Shown one piece after another: positions 8,992 through 16,553 of a stretch of DNA of 36,180 nucleotides. The stretch is from Candidatus Thorarchaeota archaeon SMTZ1-45 (lineage in GTDB: Archaea; Asgardarchaeota; Thorarchaeia; Thorarchaeales; Thorarchaeaceae), in the NCBI GenBank assembly GCA_001563335.1, contig LRSL01000093.1:1-36180 (forward strand), written 5' to 3'. The translations under genes were made by a program, and so were the position numbers. Within the stretch, counting starts at the first letter, position 1, and every line of letters begins with the position of its first letter. Under the pieces are notes generated by a model. The model saw only the letters and a list, made by a program, of their open reading frames with translations. It was not told where the DNA came from and did not search any database.

Positions 8992-10307
8992 TCTTTTTTC
9001 GCTTTCACAGCATACTGTATCGCTTTGACTATACCTGCACCTTCGGAAACCTTCTGCATCAATCCAGCTACAAACCATTCCGTAATATCTATGTCCTCAC
9101 CTTCTGAATCTATAAAATGCACTTGTTCTTGGTCAATGATTCGGTATTTTTCTTTAGTTTCTCTAATGAGGATTATTGCGTCAGTTAGTTGCTTTATCTT
9201 TTTGATAGGATCAGGTTTGATTGATTTCTTAAGATACCTCCATGACTGATTGGAAATCAATAGAATATCAACTTGCGAAAGAATAGGTTTCAGTCGACTA
9301 AGACCCATCTCCCAAAAGGGGACGGAACATCTATAGAAGACAGGGATTTCTTGCGCTCTGGCATTTGCTGCAATTGATGCAGCAACCTCAATGAATACTT
9401 CTCCGATGTAAACAGATTTGGCACTTTCAATTATTTTCCAAGGTACTTGTTCGGGTGATGTTATGGATAGTGAAGTTAAAGGACCAATACCAACAAGCTC
9501 ACGAGAGCCTTTTGAGTCATTAATGATTATGGTTTGATTAGTTTGTTTTTCATTATCAACTATGATATGATGGACATCCACATTTCCCTGGATTAGATGC
9601 GTGATAATGTTCCAACCATCGATATCATTTCCGACTGTGGAAACTATGGCTGTTTCAAATCCGTTGCTTGCCAGTGAGAGGGCCAATTCAACTGTGGGAC
9701 CTCCTGAACGTCTGACAGGAGAAGTGCAACTTGACATCCCCCAAACAAGAGGCATTGATTCACAATTAATCTGAGTGTAGTATGCAGATGCTCCAAAAAC
9801 AACAAAATCAGGGGAAGCATAATTTTTGGATCCATCAAGAATTGCCTTTGCTCGGGTACGTGCAAAGATTTCGAAGAGTGTAGATTCGGGTATATCTTCA
9901 TCGCGATAGAGAGTTGCTAAACGGACAAGGTAGTCCTCAAGCAAGTAAGCTGTCAACTCTTCAATATCTGATGGGAGTCCCTTGAAATAGAATCGTGCCA
10001 AGCCCCACCCATTCTTTGTCAACTCATGGTAGACCACTCTTTTTCCTTGATGAATTGTGGTTCCTGTCTTTATCAAGCCATATTGCCCGAGTGTCTTCAG
10101 ATACGCGAGAATGCTTTTGTTTGAGTGGGATAGATTCTCAATTAGATCACGCTGCAAGACTTGACCGTTTTCATCAAAACTTGAGAGTACGCTTCTTGCC
10201 AATCGAGATGCAAGTACGGATCGAATGAACTCATCTCGACTTTCAATTTCTACGGGTAGGAAGAGGAGATATGGCCAAAGAGGTCCAGATTCGGTAGTGT
10301 CAATCAT
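8988..10307 (-). CDS. Winged-helix protein fused to a degenerate PfkB sugar-kinase domain
   Basis: A 439-residue fusion. The first ~110 residues look like a winged helix (VLQRDLIENLSHSNKSILAY, LGQYGLIKTGTTIHQGKRVV). From about residue 165 the chain follows the PfkB/ribokinase fold: RRSGGPTVELALSLASNGF and VSTVGNDIDGWNI match the N-terminal PfkB signature region. Near the end, where active kinases have D-T-x-G-A-G-D-x-F-x-x-G, this protein has DSEGEDIDITEWFVAGLM, so the GAGD anion hole and catalytic Asp are replaced (DITE). It is therefore more likely a sugar- or nucleoside-sensing transcription regulator than a kinase. ATG 10307 is chosen because AAGGTG lies just upstream; TTG 10322 would add five residues. 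It is divergent from the ECF-S-like gene, a plausible target. Confidence 0.72.
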   Translation of the reverse strand: MIDTTESGPLWPYLLFLPVEIESRDEFIRSVLASRLARSVLSSFDENGQVLQRDLIENLSHSNKSILAYLKTLGQYGLIKTGTTIHQGKRVVYHELTKNGWGLARFYFKGLPSDIEELTAYLLEDYLVRLATLYRDEDIPESTLFEIFARTRAKAILDGSKNYASPDFVVFGASAYYTQINCESMPLVWGMSSCTSPVRRSGGPTVELALSLASNGFETAIVSTVGNDIDGWNIITHLIQGNVDVHHIIVDNEKQTNQTIIINDSKGSRELVGIGPLTSLSITSPEQVPWKIIESAKSVYIGEVFIEVAASIAANARAQEIPVFYRCSVPFWEMGLSRLKPILSQVDILLISNQSWRYLKKSIKPDPIKKIKQLTDAIILIRETKEKYRIIDQEQVHFIDSEGEDIDITEWFVAGLMQKVSEGAGIVKAIQYAVKAKKD

Positions 10308-10403
10308 TCCCAACACCTTCAAATAGCGGTTTATTATGCAGAATTAGTGTACAATCCTACCTATGTAGTTTACGAAAGTACACTGAATCAGGAGAGAAAA
10401 CGG

Positions 10404-11207
10404 TTGTCAGGCTTTACTAAATCGATAGCATATCCCTGGGCTCTCGCGGGCATCTTTGGTGCATTCCATTTAGTTCTCACCTTCATCCCATATTCAGTTC
10501 TTGGAATGGGTGGTGGCTTTCTCACATGGGGAATGGTATCAGCACCGATTGTTGGATTCTTACTAGGACCATTCTACGGAACCATAGCTGTTCTAGTAGG
10601 TTCACTAATTGGTACGGGCATATTCAATCTTGGGGGAATACTTGGACCAATCGTACCAATCTTAGCTCCTACAGCAGGAGCATTTGCTGCTGGAGCACTC
10701 AGAACAGGTCGTGTTCGAGAGTTATTTGTTGTATTTCTTATTGCAATCTTAGGTTATATTATAGGACCTATTGGAATTCCAGCTTTTCTATTCATCTGGC
10801 TTCATTTGATCACATTCTTCATTGTAATCATACTTCTACTACCTAAGGTATATGATAAACTGAAGGAATCTGTGACCTTTGAGAAAGGGCGCGATCTGAG
10901 ATTAATGCCATTGGCAATATTCTTGTTTAGTTTTATTGCCCTGTTAACTGATCACATTGTGGGAAATACTGCAACTGTCTACTACTTCTATTATTTTGCC
11001 GGAATGGATGCCTCAACATTAGTCGGTTTCTGGCTTCCGATCACATTTGTTTATCCTATTGAACGATTAGTTGCTGCAATCATTCTAGCTATAGTTGTGA
11101 TTGCGGCAAGTGAAGCCATCGTACAAACTGGTTTCGAACTTCCAGTATCACCATGGGAAAGTAGTAAACCACTCGAACTTTCTCTTGATGAGGTCGAGAA
11201 TGGATGA
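10404..11207 (+). CDS. Membrane protein resembling an ECF transporter S component
   Basis: A highly hydrophobic protein with about six or seven helices. Helix 1 (YPWALAGIFGAFHLVLTFIP) is followed by a GxLTWGMVSAPIVGFLLGPFYG-type segment and VGSLIGTGIF, which recall S components of energy-coupling-factor vitamin importers. The C-terminal ~25 residues are polar. TTG 10404 is chosen for its ribosome site (AGGAG, nine-base spacer); GTG 10347 would add 19 residues. No ECF ATPase or T component is nearby, so it would have to use shared ones. The divergent winged-helix/PfkB gene may control it. The S-component reading is moderate; another small-solute permease family is possible. Confidence 0.6.
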   Translation: MSGFTKSIAYPWALAGIFGAFHLVLTFIPYSVLGMGGGFLTWGMVSAPIVGFLLGPFYGTIAVLVGSLIGTGIFNLGGILGPIVPILAPTAGAFAAGALRTGRVRELFVVFLIAILGYIIGPIGIPAFLFIWLHLITFFIVIILLLPKVYDKLKESVTFEKGRDLRLMPLAIFLFSFIALLTDHIVGNTATVYYFYYFAGMDASTLVGFWLPITFVYPIERLVAAIILAIVVIAASEAIVQTGFELPVSPWESSKPLELSLDEVENG

Positions 11208-11268
11208 TTATGGCAGAGGTAAAAATCTAGCTCGCACGATTGGATTGGAGGAGTTTAGAGCTCAATCA

Positions 11269-11310
11269 GTCGGAGGAAAAACGGGAATTCCTCCGACACC
11301 TTTTCTTTTC
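11269..11310 (+). terminator. Intrinsic-type terminator after the ECF-S-like gene
   Basis: A perfect ten-base-pair stem (GTCGGAGGAA at 11269-11278 and TTCCTCCGAC at 11288-11297, nine-base loop) is followed by the T-rich run TTTTCTTTTC at 11301-11310. It lies 62 bases after the stop at 11207 and before the slipin gene, so it should separate the two transcripts. Confidence 0.65.
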
Positions 11311-11431
11311 AATACACCGAGACGAAGCTTCTTAAGAGTTCACACAAAATGTCTAATAGGAACAGGGTCTTCGGACTCTTTTCGACCATTCGTCTACACT
11401 TGTGTAGGTGGAAGGAAGGAGCAAAAAAGAA

Positions 11432-12265
11432 TTGCAGTTCATATTAGATTCATATTTGGTAATGATGCTAGTCATTGTGCTCGCATTTTTCATCCTAATG
11501 TTCGTTGCGAGCGGAATCAAGGTTCTCAAGGAGTGGGAACGTGTTGCCATACTCAGATTGGGTAAGTTCAAACACATTAGAGGCCCAGGTGTAATTTGGG
11601 TCACACCCATTCTTGATAAAGTTGCCATGAAGGTGTCCCTCAGGCTCCTTACTTACGCTTTCAAAACAGAACGATCTCTGACCAAGGATAATGTGCCAGT
11701 GGTTGTTGATGCTGTAATGTATTTCCGTGTCATTGATGTTGAGAAAGCAATACTCAGTGTTGAGAGATATACAGTTGCTGTCGAGCTGGCAGCCCAGACA
11801 ACTCTGAGAGAAACAACAGGTAAGGTAACTCTTGACCAACTACTCTCTGAAAGAGATGAGATTGCTGGACATCTACAGGAACTAATTGATGAGAAGACTG
11901 AGCATTGGGGTGTAAAAGTGACCAGTGTTGAGATTCGTGATGTCGTGATTCCATCAGCACTCCAAGACGCCATGAGTCGAGAAGCTCAAGCGGAGAGGGA
12001 GCGTCGAGCCAGAATTACTTTAGCTACAGCTGAGCTTGAGGCTTCTGAGAATATGCTGAAGGCAGCTCGTATCTATGAGGAATCGTCTGTTGGATTCATG
12101 CTTCGGCAATGGAACATCATGCAAGAAATTTCAAAGAATGCCAACCTGATCATTATGATTCCTACTAACCTCCCAGAGGTGGGTATGGCTGCTGGAACAG
12201 CTGTAGCACTATCAGCTGGAACTGGAGGATTAAGAGTACCGAAAGACAAAGGGACTGATGAATAG
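11432..12265 (+). CDS. Slipin (SPFH/band-7 family, stomatin-like)
   Basis: A 277-residue membrane-anchored SPFH protein. An N-terminal helix (SYLVMMLVIVLAFFILMFVASGI) precedes the classic band-7 sequence: LKEWERVAILRLGKF, GPGVIWVTPILDKV, SLRLLTYAFKTERSLTKDNV and VVVDAVMYFRVIDVEKAI. This continues through LRETTGKVTLDQLLSERDEI and the charged helix MSREAQAERERRARI. Slipins form oligomeric rings or scaffolds at the membrane and are often encoded beside NfeD, as here (next gene, 31 bases on). TTG 11432 is chosen because AAGGAG lies ten bases before it; GTG 11408 would include the ribosome site in the coding region. The function is likely membrane-domain organisation or protein quality control. 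Confidence 0.9.
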   Translation: MQFILDSYLVMMLVIVLAFFILMFVASGIKVLKEWERVAILRLGKFKHIRGPGVIWVTPILDKVAMKVSLRLLTYAFKTERSLTKDNVPVVVDAVMYFRVIDVEKAILSVERYTVAVELAAQTTLRETTGKVTLDQLLSERDEIAGHLQELIDEKTEHWGVKVTSVEIRDVVIPSALQDAMSREAQAERERRARITLATAELEASENMLKAARIYEESSVGFMLRQWNIMQEISKNANLIIMIPTNLPEVGMAAGTAVALSAGTGGLRVPKDKGTDE

Positions 12266-12296
12266 TTTCTTTGACCTGTGAGTAGGAGGAAACAAG

Positions 12297-12989
12297 ATGG
12301 ATGCATGGATAAAGATTCTTGTGGTCATGATCATGTTTTCAGCTATTGGCATGGTCATGCCTTTCTTAGCAGTCAATCCATTTGTTGGTCTGATACTTCT
12401 AGGTGTAATCCTTACTTTGCTTGTGCTCACTCTTGAGCCTGCGACAGGAAAAGCGATGGCACAGGTTACTGTACCACTTGTGATAATTCTGTTTGTCTTT
12501 CAGGTGTGGATTTCGGATTTCGCCTTTCAGGATTGGATGCTTCTGGTTGTGTTTGCTGTGATGTATCTAATGTTCACCATGTTCACTGGAGGCAGCAGTT
12601 TTGTAGAAGGCGGGTTCATTGATGCCAAGGTTTCACTGAAGCTTTTCCCACTCTATGGTGTAGCAATATTCCTTTCAGTGCTAATTGATGAAACAAGACA
12701 GCTCACTGTCTACATCATGGCAGGTACAGTCTTCTGCTTGATGACTCTATATTTCGCATTCCTTAGGGACTACGATAAATGGCCTACCTATTCTCAATTC
12801 AAATATGCTGACATACATGCAGTTACTGATCTTAATCCGAAGGGGAAGGTAAAAACAGGAGCAGAGATCTGGTGGGCAAGAACATCTGGTCCACCAATCA
12901 AAGCGGGCGAAAAAGTTGTCATAGATCATATCACTGGCATAACAATGCACGTAAAAAGACCTGATGACATCTCAAGTTTAGACCAATAG
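12297..12989 (+). CDS. NfeD-like membrane protein
   Basis: A 230-residue protein with several hydrophobic helices in the first ~160 residues, then a soluble C-terminal OB-fold-like domain: AVTDLNPKGKVKTGAEIWWA, GPPIKAGEKVVIDHITGITM, HVKRP. This matches the NfeD C-terminal pattern (G-x-V-x-T-G-E-x-W, G-x-x-V-x-V, G-x-x-L-x-V). The N-terminal serine-protease (ClpP-like) domain of long NfeD proteins is absent. It follows the slipin gene and has one of the best ribosome sites in the window (AGGAGG, seven bases before ATG), so the two should be co-expressed and act together at the membrane. Confidence 0.85.
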   Translation: MDAWIKILVVMIMFSAIGMVMPFLAVNPFVGLILLGVILTLLVLTLEPATGKAMAQVTVPLVIILFVFQVWISDFAFQDWMLLVVFAVMYLMFTMFTGGSSFVEGGFIDAKVSLKLFPLYGVAIFLSVLIDETRQLTVYIMAGTVFCLMTLYFAFLRDYDKWPTYSQFKYADIHAVTDLNPKGKVKTGAEIWWARTSGPPIKAGEKVVIDHITGITMHVKRPDDISSLDQ

Positions 12990-12999
12990 AATTTAGGCT

Positions 13000-13035
13000 A
13001 TAGGAAGGGGATGCAGCCATTCATTCCTTTCCTAT
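13000..13035 (+). terminator. Hairpin terminator between convergent NfeD and CPBP genes
   Basis: The arms ATAGGAAGGGGATG (13000-13013) and CATTCCTTTCCTAT (13022-13035) pair over 14 bases with two G-U wobbles in the rightward transcript, around an eight-base loop, and a pyrimidine-rich stretch follows. It starts ten bases after the NfeD stop and overlaps the end of the CPBP gene. In the leftward transcript the two wobbles become mismatches, so it favours the NfeD side. Confidence 0.5.
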
Positions 13036-13844
13036 TCTCTATTTTCCTCAGTAGCTAGAAAGCTCCAAAGAATGAAAAGACCAAATAGAAATCCAATGAT
13101 AGTTGTAACACCCCATTCGATTTGGTAGATTTCAGGTTGTACCACTGCTTCCCGTGGGAACGTAGGAAACATAATGTAAGCAAGCATATTCCACATGAAA
13201 TGAAAGGCGATTGGAACCCATAGCCTTCGACCTGACCAATAGTAGCTGAATGATAGTATTACTCCACCTAGGAATATATTGAATGTAAATAAGACAGCTA
13301 GATGTATTGGAATTCCTGGACGAGCCCACCAGCTAAAGTGGAGTAATGAAAAGAAGATTGAGCTAAGAAAGATTGCTACTCGCTGTCCAACAAGATTCTC
13401 CATTCTTGTTAAAATGTAACCACGGTGTGTTAACTCCTCAAAGAACGCTGTTGGTGCCGTAATGATGATTTCATTTACAATTAAGTCAAATGTGATTTGG
13501 TCGATTGGTCGTAGTTGGCCACCCAAAAAGAATGCAATGGCAACAACTAAAATCGCGCCAAGAGTTCCTGCAATTGCTCCAATGATAATGTGACGACCAA
13601 ACTTATTATCCACATCAAGACCAAGCTCAGAAACTGAATCGCCGCCATCCCACCGAACAAATACCCATGTGACTGCATACATGAAGATGAAAGTCAAGAA
13701 GAATACCAGTGTTGCGGCTAAAGCAAATAGATTTTCATTATCTGCAAAAAGGACAGCAACTACGGGGGACATAAGGACAATCAAAAACATTGCTAACATG
13801 AATAGAAGTAATCGAAGCCATGGTGTTTGTTCGTAATTGGTCAT
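13032..13844 (-). CDS. CPBP-family intramembrane metalloprotease (CAAX protease/abortive-infection type)
   Basis: A 270-residue integral membrane protein with about seven helices. The three conserved CPBP motifs are visible: EELTHR (136-141, the EExxxR motif with both catalytic Glu), SLLHFSW (His169) and VPIAFHFMWN (His215, the FxxxH-type motif). These residues bind the metal in Rce1-type proteases, so the enzyme looks intact. Substrates of archaeal members are generally unknown; prenylated CAAX proteins are not implied. ATG 13844 has no clear ribosome site. The gene is convergent with slipin-NfeD and divergent from the HEAT-repeat gene. Confidence 0.87.
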   Translation of the reverse strand: MTNYEQTPWLRLLLFMLAMFLIVLMSPVVAVLFADNENLFALAATLVFFLTFIFMYAVTWVFVRWDGGDSVSELGLDVDNKFGRHIIIGAIAGTLGAILVVAIAFFLGGQLRPIDQITFDLIVNEIIITAPTAFFEELTHRGYILTRMENLVGQRVAIFLSSIFFSLLHFSWWARPGIPIHLAVLFTFNIFLGGVILSFSYYWSGRRLWVPIAFHFMWNMLAYIMFPTFPREAVVQPEIYQIEWGVTTIIGFLFGLFILWSFLATEENRE

Positions 13845-14039
13845 CTTTGATGCCTATCTCTAATAATGTGTTCATACCTAAATCTACTCCGGTGGTTAGT
13901 CCATCAGAGAATAGTGTATATGTAGTGCTAACTGATATAAGTAGGCAGCAGTATTCGCGCACCTAAGGCTATTAAGATAGTGAGCTACAAACCAATACAG
14001 AAAAAATGACAAAGCTGAGTGCATCACGGAGGATTACTC

Positions 14040-15188
14040 TTGGCAAAGACAAGGAGTCTTTTGTTGGAATTCGAAACAGATGAAGTTGGGCGACTTGCTA
14101 GAGAGAATAAAGTAGAGCGGAGCGCCTTGATCAAAGCATTTACAGACCCCTCAGATATTGTTAGAGAGAGAGCATTAATAGCCGCAGTTGATATGGCTGA
14201 TCCAACTGTTGTTATAGATGTGGCAAAAGCTTTGGCAGACGAAGTTTCTGATGTACGTATTGCTGCAGCTCAAGCATTAGCGTTCTATCATCAACCAAGA
14301 ACCATCCCTGATTTAATTAAAGGTCTCAAAGATGATAATACATGGGTTCGATCACATTGTGCAGCAGGACTCTCAAAGTTACTAAATGGACCAATTTGGG
14401 CACGTGTTTCTGAAAATGATGTTGAAAAACTCGTTGAAGATTTCCCCGATATGGAAGAAGAGGAGATAAACAGGTTCCTTACAAGCCTCAAAATGAAACC
14501 ATTTGCAGTCGATCGTTATATGAACTGGCGCAGTCAAGGATTTGATATTGAGATTGATATATCATCTCTAACAGAGGAGTTAGAAGGGGCACCAATTCTA
14601 TTATCAGAGGAGGCAGCTGCAACCATTGATGCCCCTAGAATAGGTGGAGTTTCAGAGGAAGTTGAAGAGATACTTAGTGAGTTGCCTGATGAAATACAAG
14701 AGTCCCTACCTCCTGAAGACCTAAAACGTTTGACTCCAACATCTGCTAGAGAGCTAGTACAGAAACTCAAGGTTTCAATGCCGTCTGAAAAACCAAAGAA
14801 GAAGAAAGCTGTCAAAGTACGAAAGGTCAAGAAGGTTCGAAAGAAGAAGAAACTTACTGCTCAAGAAGAGCTTATTGAGCGACTTCCTATAGAAGTGCGG
14901 AAAGAGGTTGGTGATGAAACACTTGCAGCTCTTAGCGTCGATGAACTCGAAGCTCTTCTTTCATCCACTTCAGAGATCGAGATTGAAGAGGAACAGGTCG
15001 AAACAGAACTAATCGAAGAAGTAGATCCAAGAATGGACACATTTATCGAAAAGTATGGAAAAGAAAAGGCTCAACTCTTAATCAGCATTCCTGATGTTAT
15101 GCTTGAGGGTATACCTGAAGAGCAAATTGCAGAGATGGACCTTGAAACGCTCAAGGGACTGACTCAAGCACTGGAACCTCGAGAATAG
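14040..15188 (+). CDS. HEAT-repeat protein with lysine-rich linker and triple helical repeat
   Basis: A 382-residue soluble protein. Residues about 25-120 are HEAT-like helical repeats (LIKAFTDPSDIVRERALIAA, IAKALADEVSDVRIAAAQAL-like, DDNTWVRSHCAAGLSKLL). The middle is acidic. A strongly basic linker (KPKKKKAVKVRKVKKVRKKK, about 251-270) follows. The C-terminal part has three related ~34-residue helical units: ELPDEIQESLPPEDLKRLTP, ERLPIEVRKEVGDETLAALS and SIPDVMLEGIPEEQIAEMDL. TTG 14040 is chosen because GGAGG lies seven bases upstream; GTG 14019 would place that site inside the gene. It looks like a scaffold that binds protein and perhaps nucleic acid through the lysine stretch. No enzymatic motif is seen. 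Confidence 0.7.
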   Translation: MAKTRSLLLEFETDEVGRLARENKVERSALIKAFTDPSDIVRERALIAAVDMADPTVVIDVAKALADEVSDVRIAAAQALAFYHQPRTIPDLIKGLKDDNTWVRSHCAAGLSKLLNGPIWARVSENDVEKLVEDFPDMEEEEINRFLTSLKMKPFAVDRYMNWRSQGFDIEIDISSLTEELEGAPILLSEEAAATIDAPRIGGVSEEVEEILSELPDEIQESLPPEDLKRLTPTSARELVQKLKVSMPSEKPKKKKAVKVRKVKKVRKKKKLTAQEELIERLPIEVRKEVGDETLAALSVDELEALLSSTSEIEIEEEQVETELIEEVDPRMDTFIEKYGKEKAQLLISIPDVMLEGIPEEQIAEMDLETLKGLTQALEPRE

Positions 15189-15193
15189 TGTAT

Positions 15194-16465
15194 TCACTCA
15201 GATCCTCGTATTACAACAGCAAATTCTCCTGCTAATTTACCATACCACTCAAGTAGGTCTCGCATATTATCAACGTGGCGATAGCTTCCATTGCCATACT
15301 GAGCAATTGCTAGCATCAATTCTTCATCTATTTCACTACGTTCTCCGAGACCAATTGAATAGATCACAAGTTTGCTACGGTCAGTAAAGCGTTCCTTTAA
15401 AACTTTGAGCGGAGGAGGACCAGAAGTTGTCATCCCATCAGTCAGCATAATGAGCATGGTTGGTTTATCAGGATCGCCAAATTCCTCCATAATCTCATGA
15501 GCTTTTGCCAAAGCAGTGCCCATGTCCGTAAGTGTACCTCCCTCCTCCACCTTATCCACAACATGTGTGCTGATTATCTGGAGACCGAGTGCTTTTTCTC
15601 TGCCAGTACATTCTACAAAAGGTTGTACCTCTCCAGTGTCCGAGTTAAGAAATGTCATCTCAACGACTTCTTTTTCAAATGTAATCACACCCACCTTCTC
15701 ACCGTAACCACGACCAACTTTTTCAGCTAGATAGAGGAGAACAGCCATTGCAGCAGCTTCAGCGCGGCTCACATTCTTACCTTCCTCAAATCTGTTGAGA
15801 AAAGCTTGTACTTCAGGACTATCCCCTGCAAGGTCCTTCAATCCTTCACGTGCATGGGCAATATCTTGAACAGGAACATCAGTGGTTTTCATCGATCCAC
15901 TTGTATCAATGCAAAGTACTGCATTGAAGGGAGTCGCAATTCCAACAGTCTTAAACTGGTATCCAGTCCGTTCACGAAGCGCTTCGAAAGCTAGTTTGGC
16001 AAAGTTCTTTCCAGCAAGTTCAGGTTTAGTGTTGATGATTTCAACTTTCACATCAAGCTCAGGCCAAATGAAGGACATACCAGGATAGACAAGTCGCCCT
16101 CCGATGATATTTTCTAAAGCTTTTACTCGCTCTGCAGCTCTGGTGACAAGATCCTCAGTGTTCGCGTCTTCAGTTAGAGGTTTGAGACCGAATTCAACAT
16201 ATTCTAATGCGAGCATATCATCATCATATAGAGTGACTTCAACTTGATCACCCTCCATCAATAGCGAGGCTTCCAAAACAAGTGTGTCAATAATTATGCA
16301 ATCCTCTGTTGCATCAGAACTAAGTCTAATCTCAGCCGCACCCCAGAAACTACTTTGAGGATCTTCAAATATCAGAATAGAACCGATATCAGCATCCAGT
16401 TTCTTTGCTATTTTAGGATGGACATTGGCAAAACCCCTTAGGTCTCCACCGTCAATTATCTCCAA
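15194..16465 (-). CDS. VWA protein with Cdc48/VAT N-domain-like front end (intact MIDAS)
   Basis: A 423-residue protein. Residues about 1-90 resemble the double-psi barrel of the Cdc48/VAT N domain (ANVHPKIAKKLDADIGSILI; CIIIDTLVLEASLLMEGDQV), and about 115-150 resemble its second subdomain (IGGRLVYPGMSFIWPELDV, then VEIINTKPE). The rest is a von Willebrand A domain with a complete metal site: DTSGSM (187-192), GGTLTD (309-314) and LTDG (341-344). No AAA ATPase follows, unlike Cdc48. It is second in an operon, 88 bases after the amidohydrolase. The TTG start has no well-spaced ribosome site; AGGAGG instead lies eight bases before an in-frame ATC at 16483, which could be the true start. The likely role is protein binding or assembly. 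Confidence 0.82.
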   Translation of the reverse strand: MEIIDGGDLRGFANVHPKIAKKLDADIGSILIFEDPQSSFWGAAEIRLSSDATEDCIIIDTLVLEASLLMEGDQVEVTLYDDDMLALEYVEFGLKPLTEDANTEDLVTRAAERVKALENIIGGRLVYPGMSFIWPELDVKVEIINTKPELAGKNFAKLAFEALRERTGYQFKTVGIATPFNAVLCIDTSGSMKTTDVPVQDIAHAREGLKDLAGDSPEVQAFLNRFEEGKNVSRAEAAAMAVLLYLAEKVGRGYGEKVGVITFEKEVVEMTFLNSDTGEVQPFVECTGREKALGLQIISTHVVDKVEEGGTLTDMGTALAKAHEIMEEFGDPDKPTMLIMLTDGMTTSGPPPLKVLKERFTDRSKLVIYSIGLGERSEIDEELMLAIAQYGNGSYRHVDNMRDLLEWYGKLAGEFAVVIRGSE

Positions 16466-16553
16466 GGCAAGTTTCTTGGTGATGGCTTTAGCCTCCTCTT
16501 GTCCTTTAAGAAATCAATCCAATTTAGATGTTATAAAGAATTGTGAGTCAGCG

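Noticed and set aside
11101..11565. A 154-codon rightward frame overlapping the ECF-S-like and slipin genes
   Set aside because: It overlaps both genes in another frame, spans a strong terminator hairpin and has a low-complexity, non-protein-like composition.
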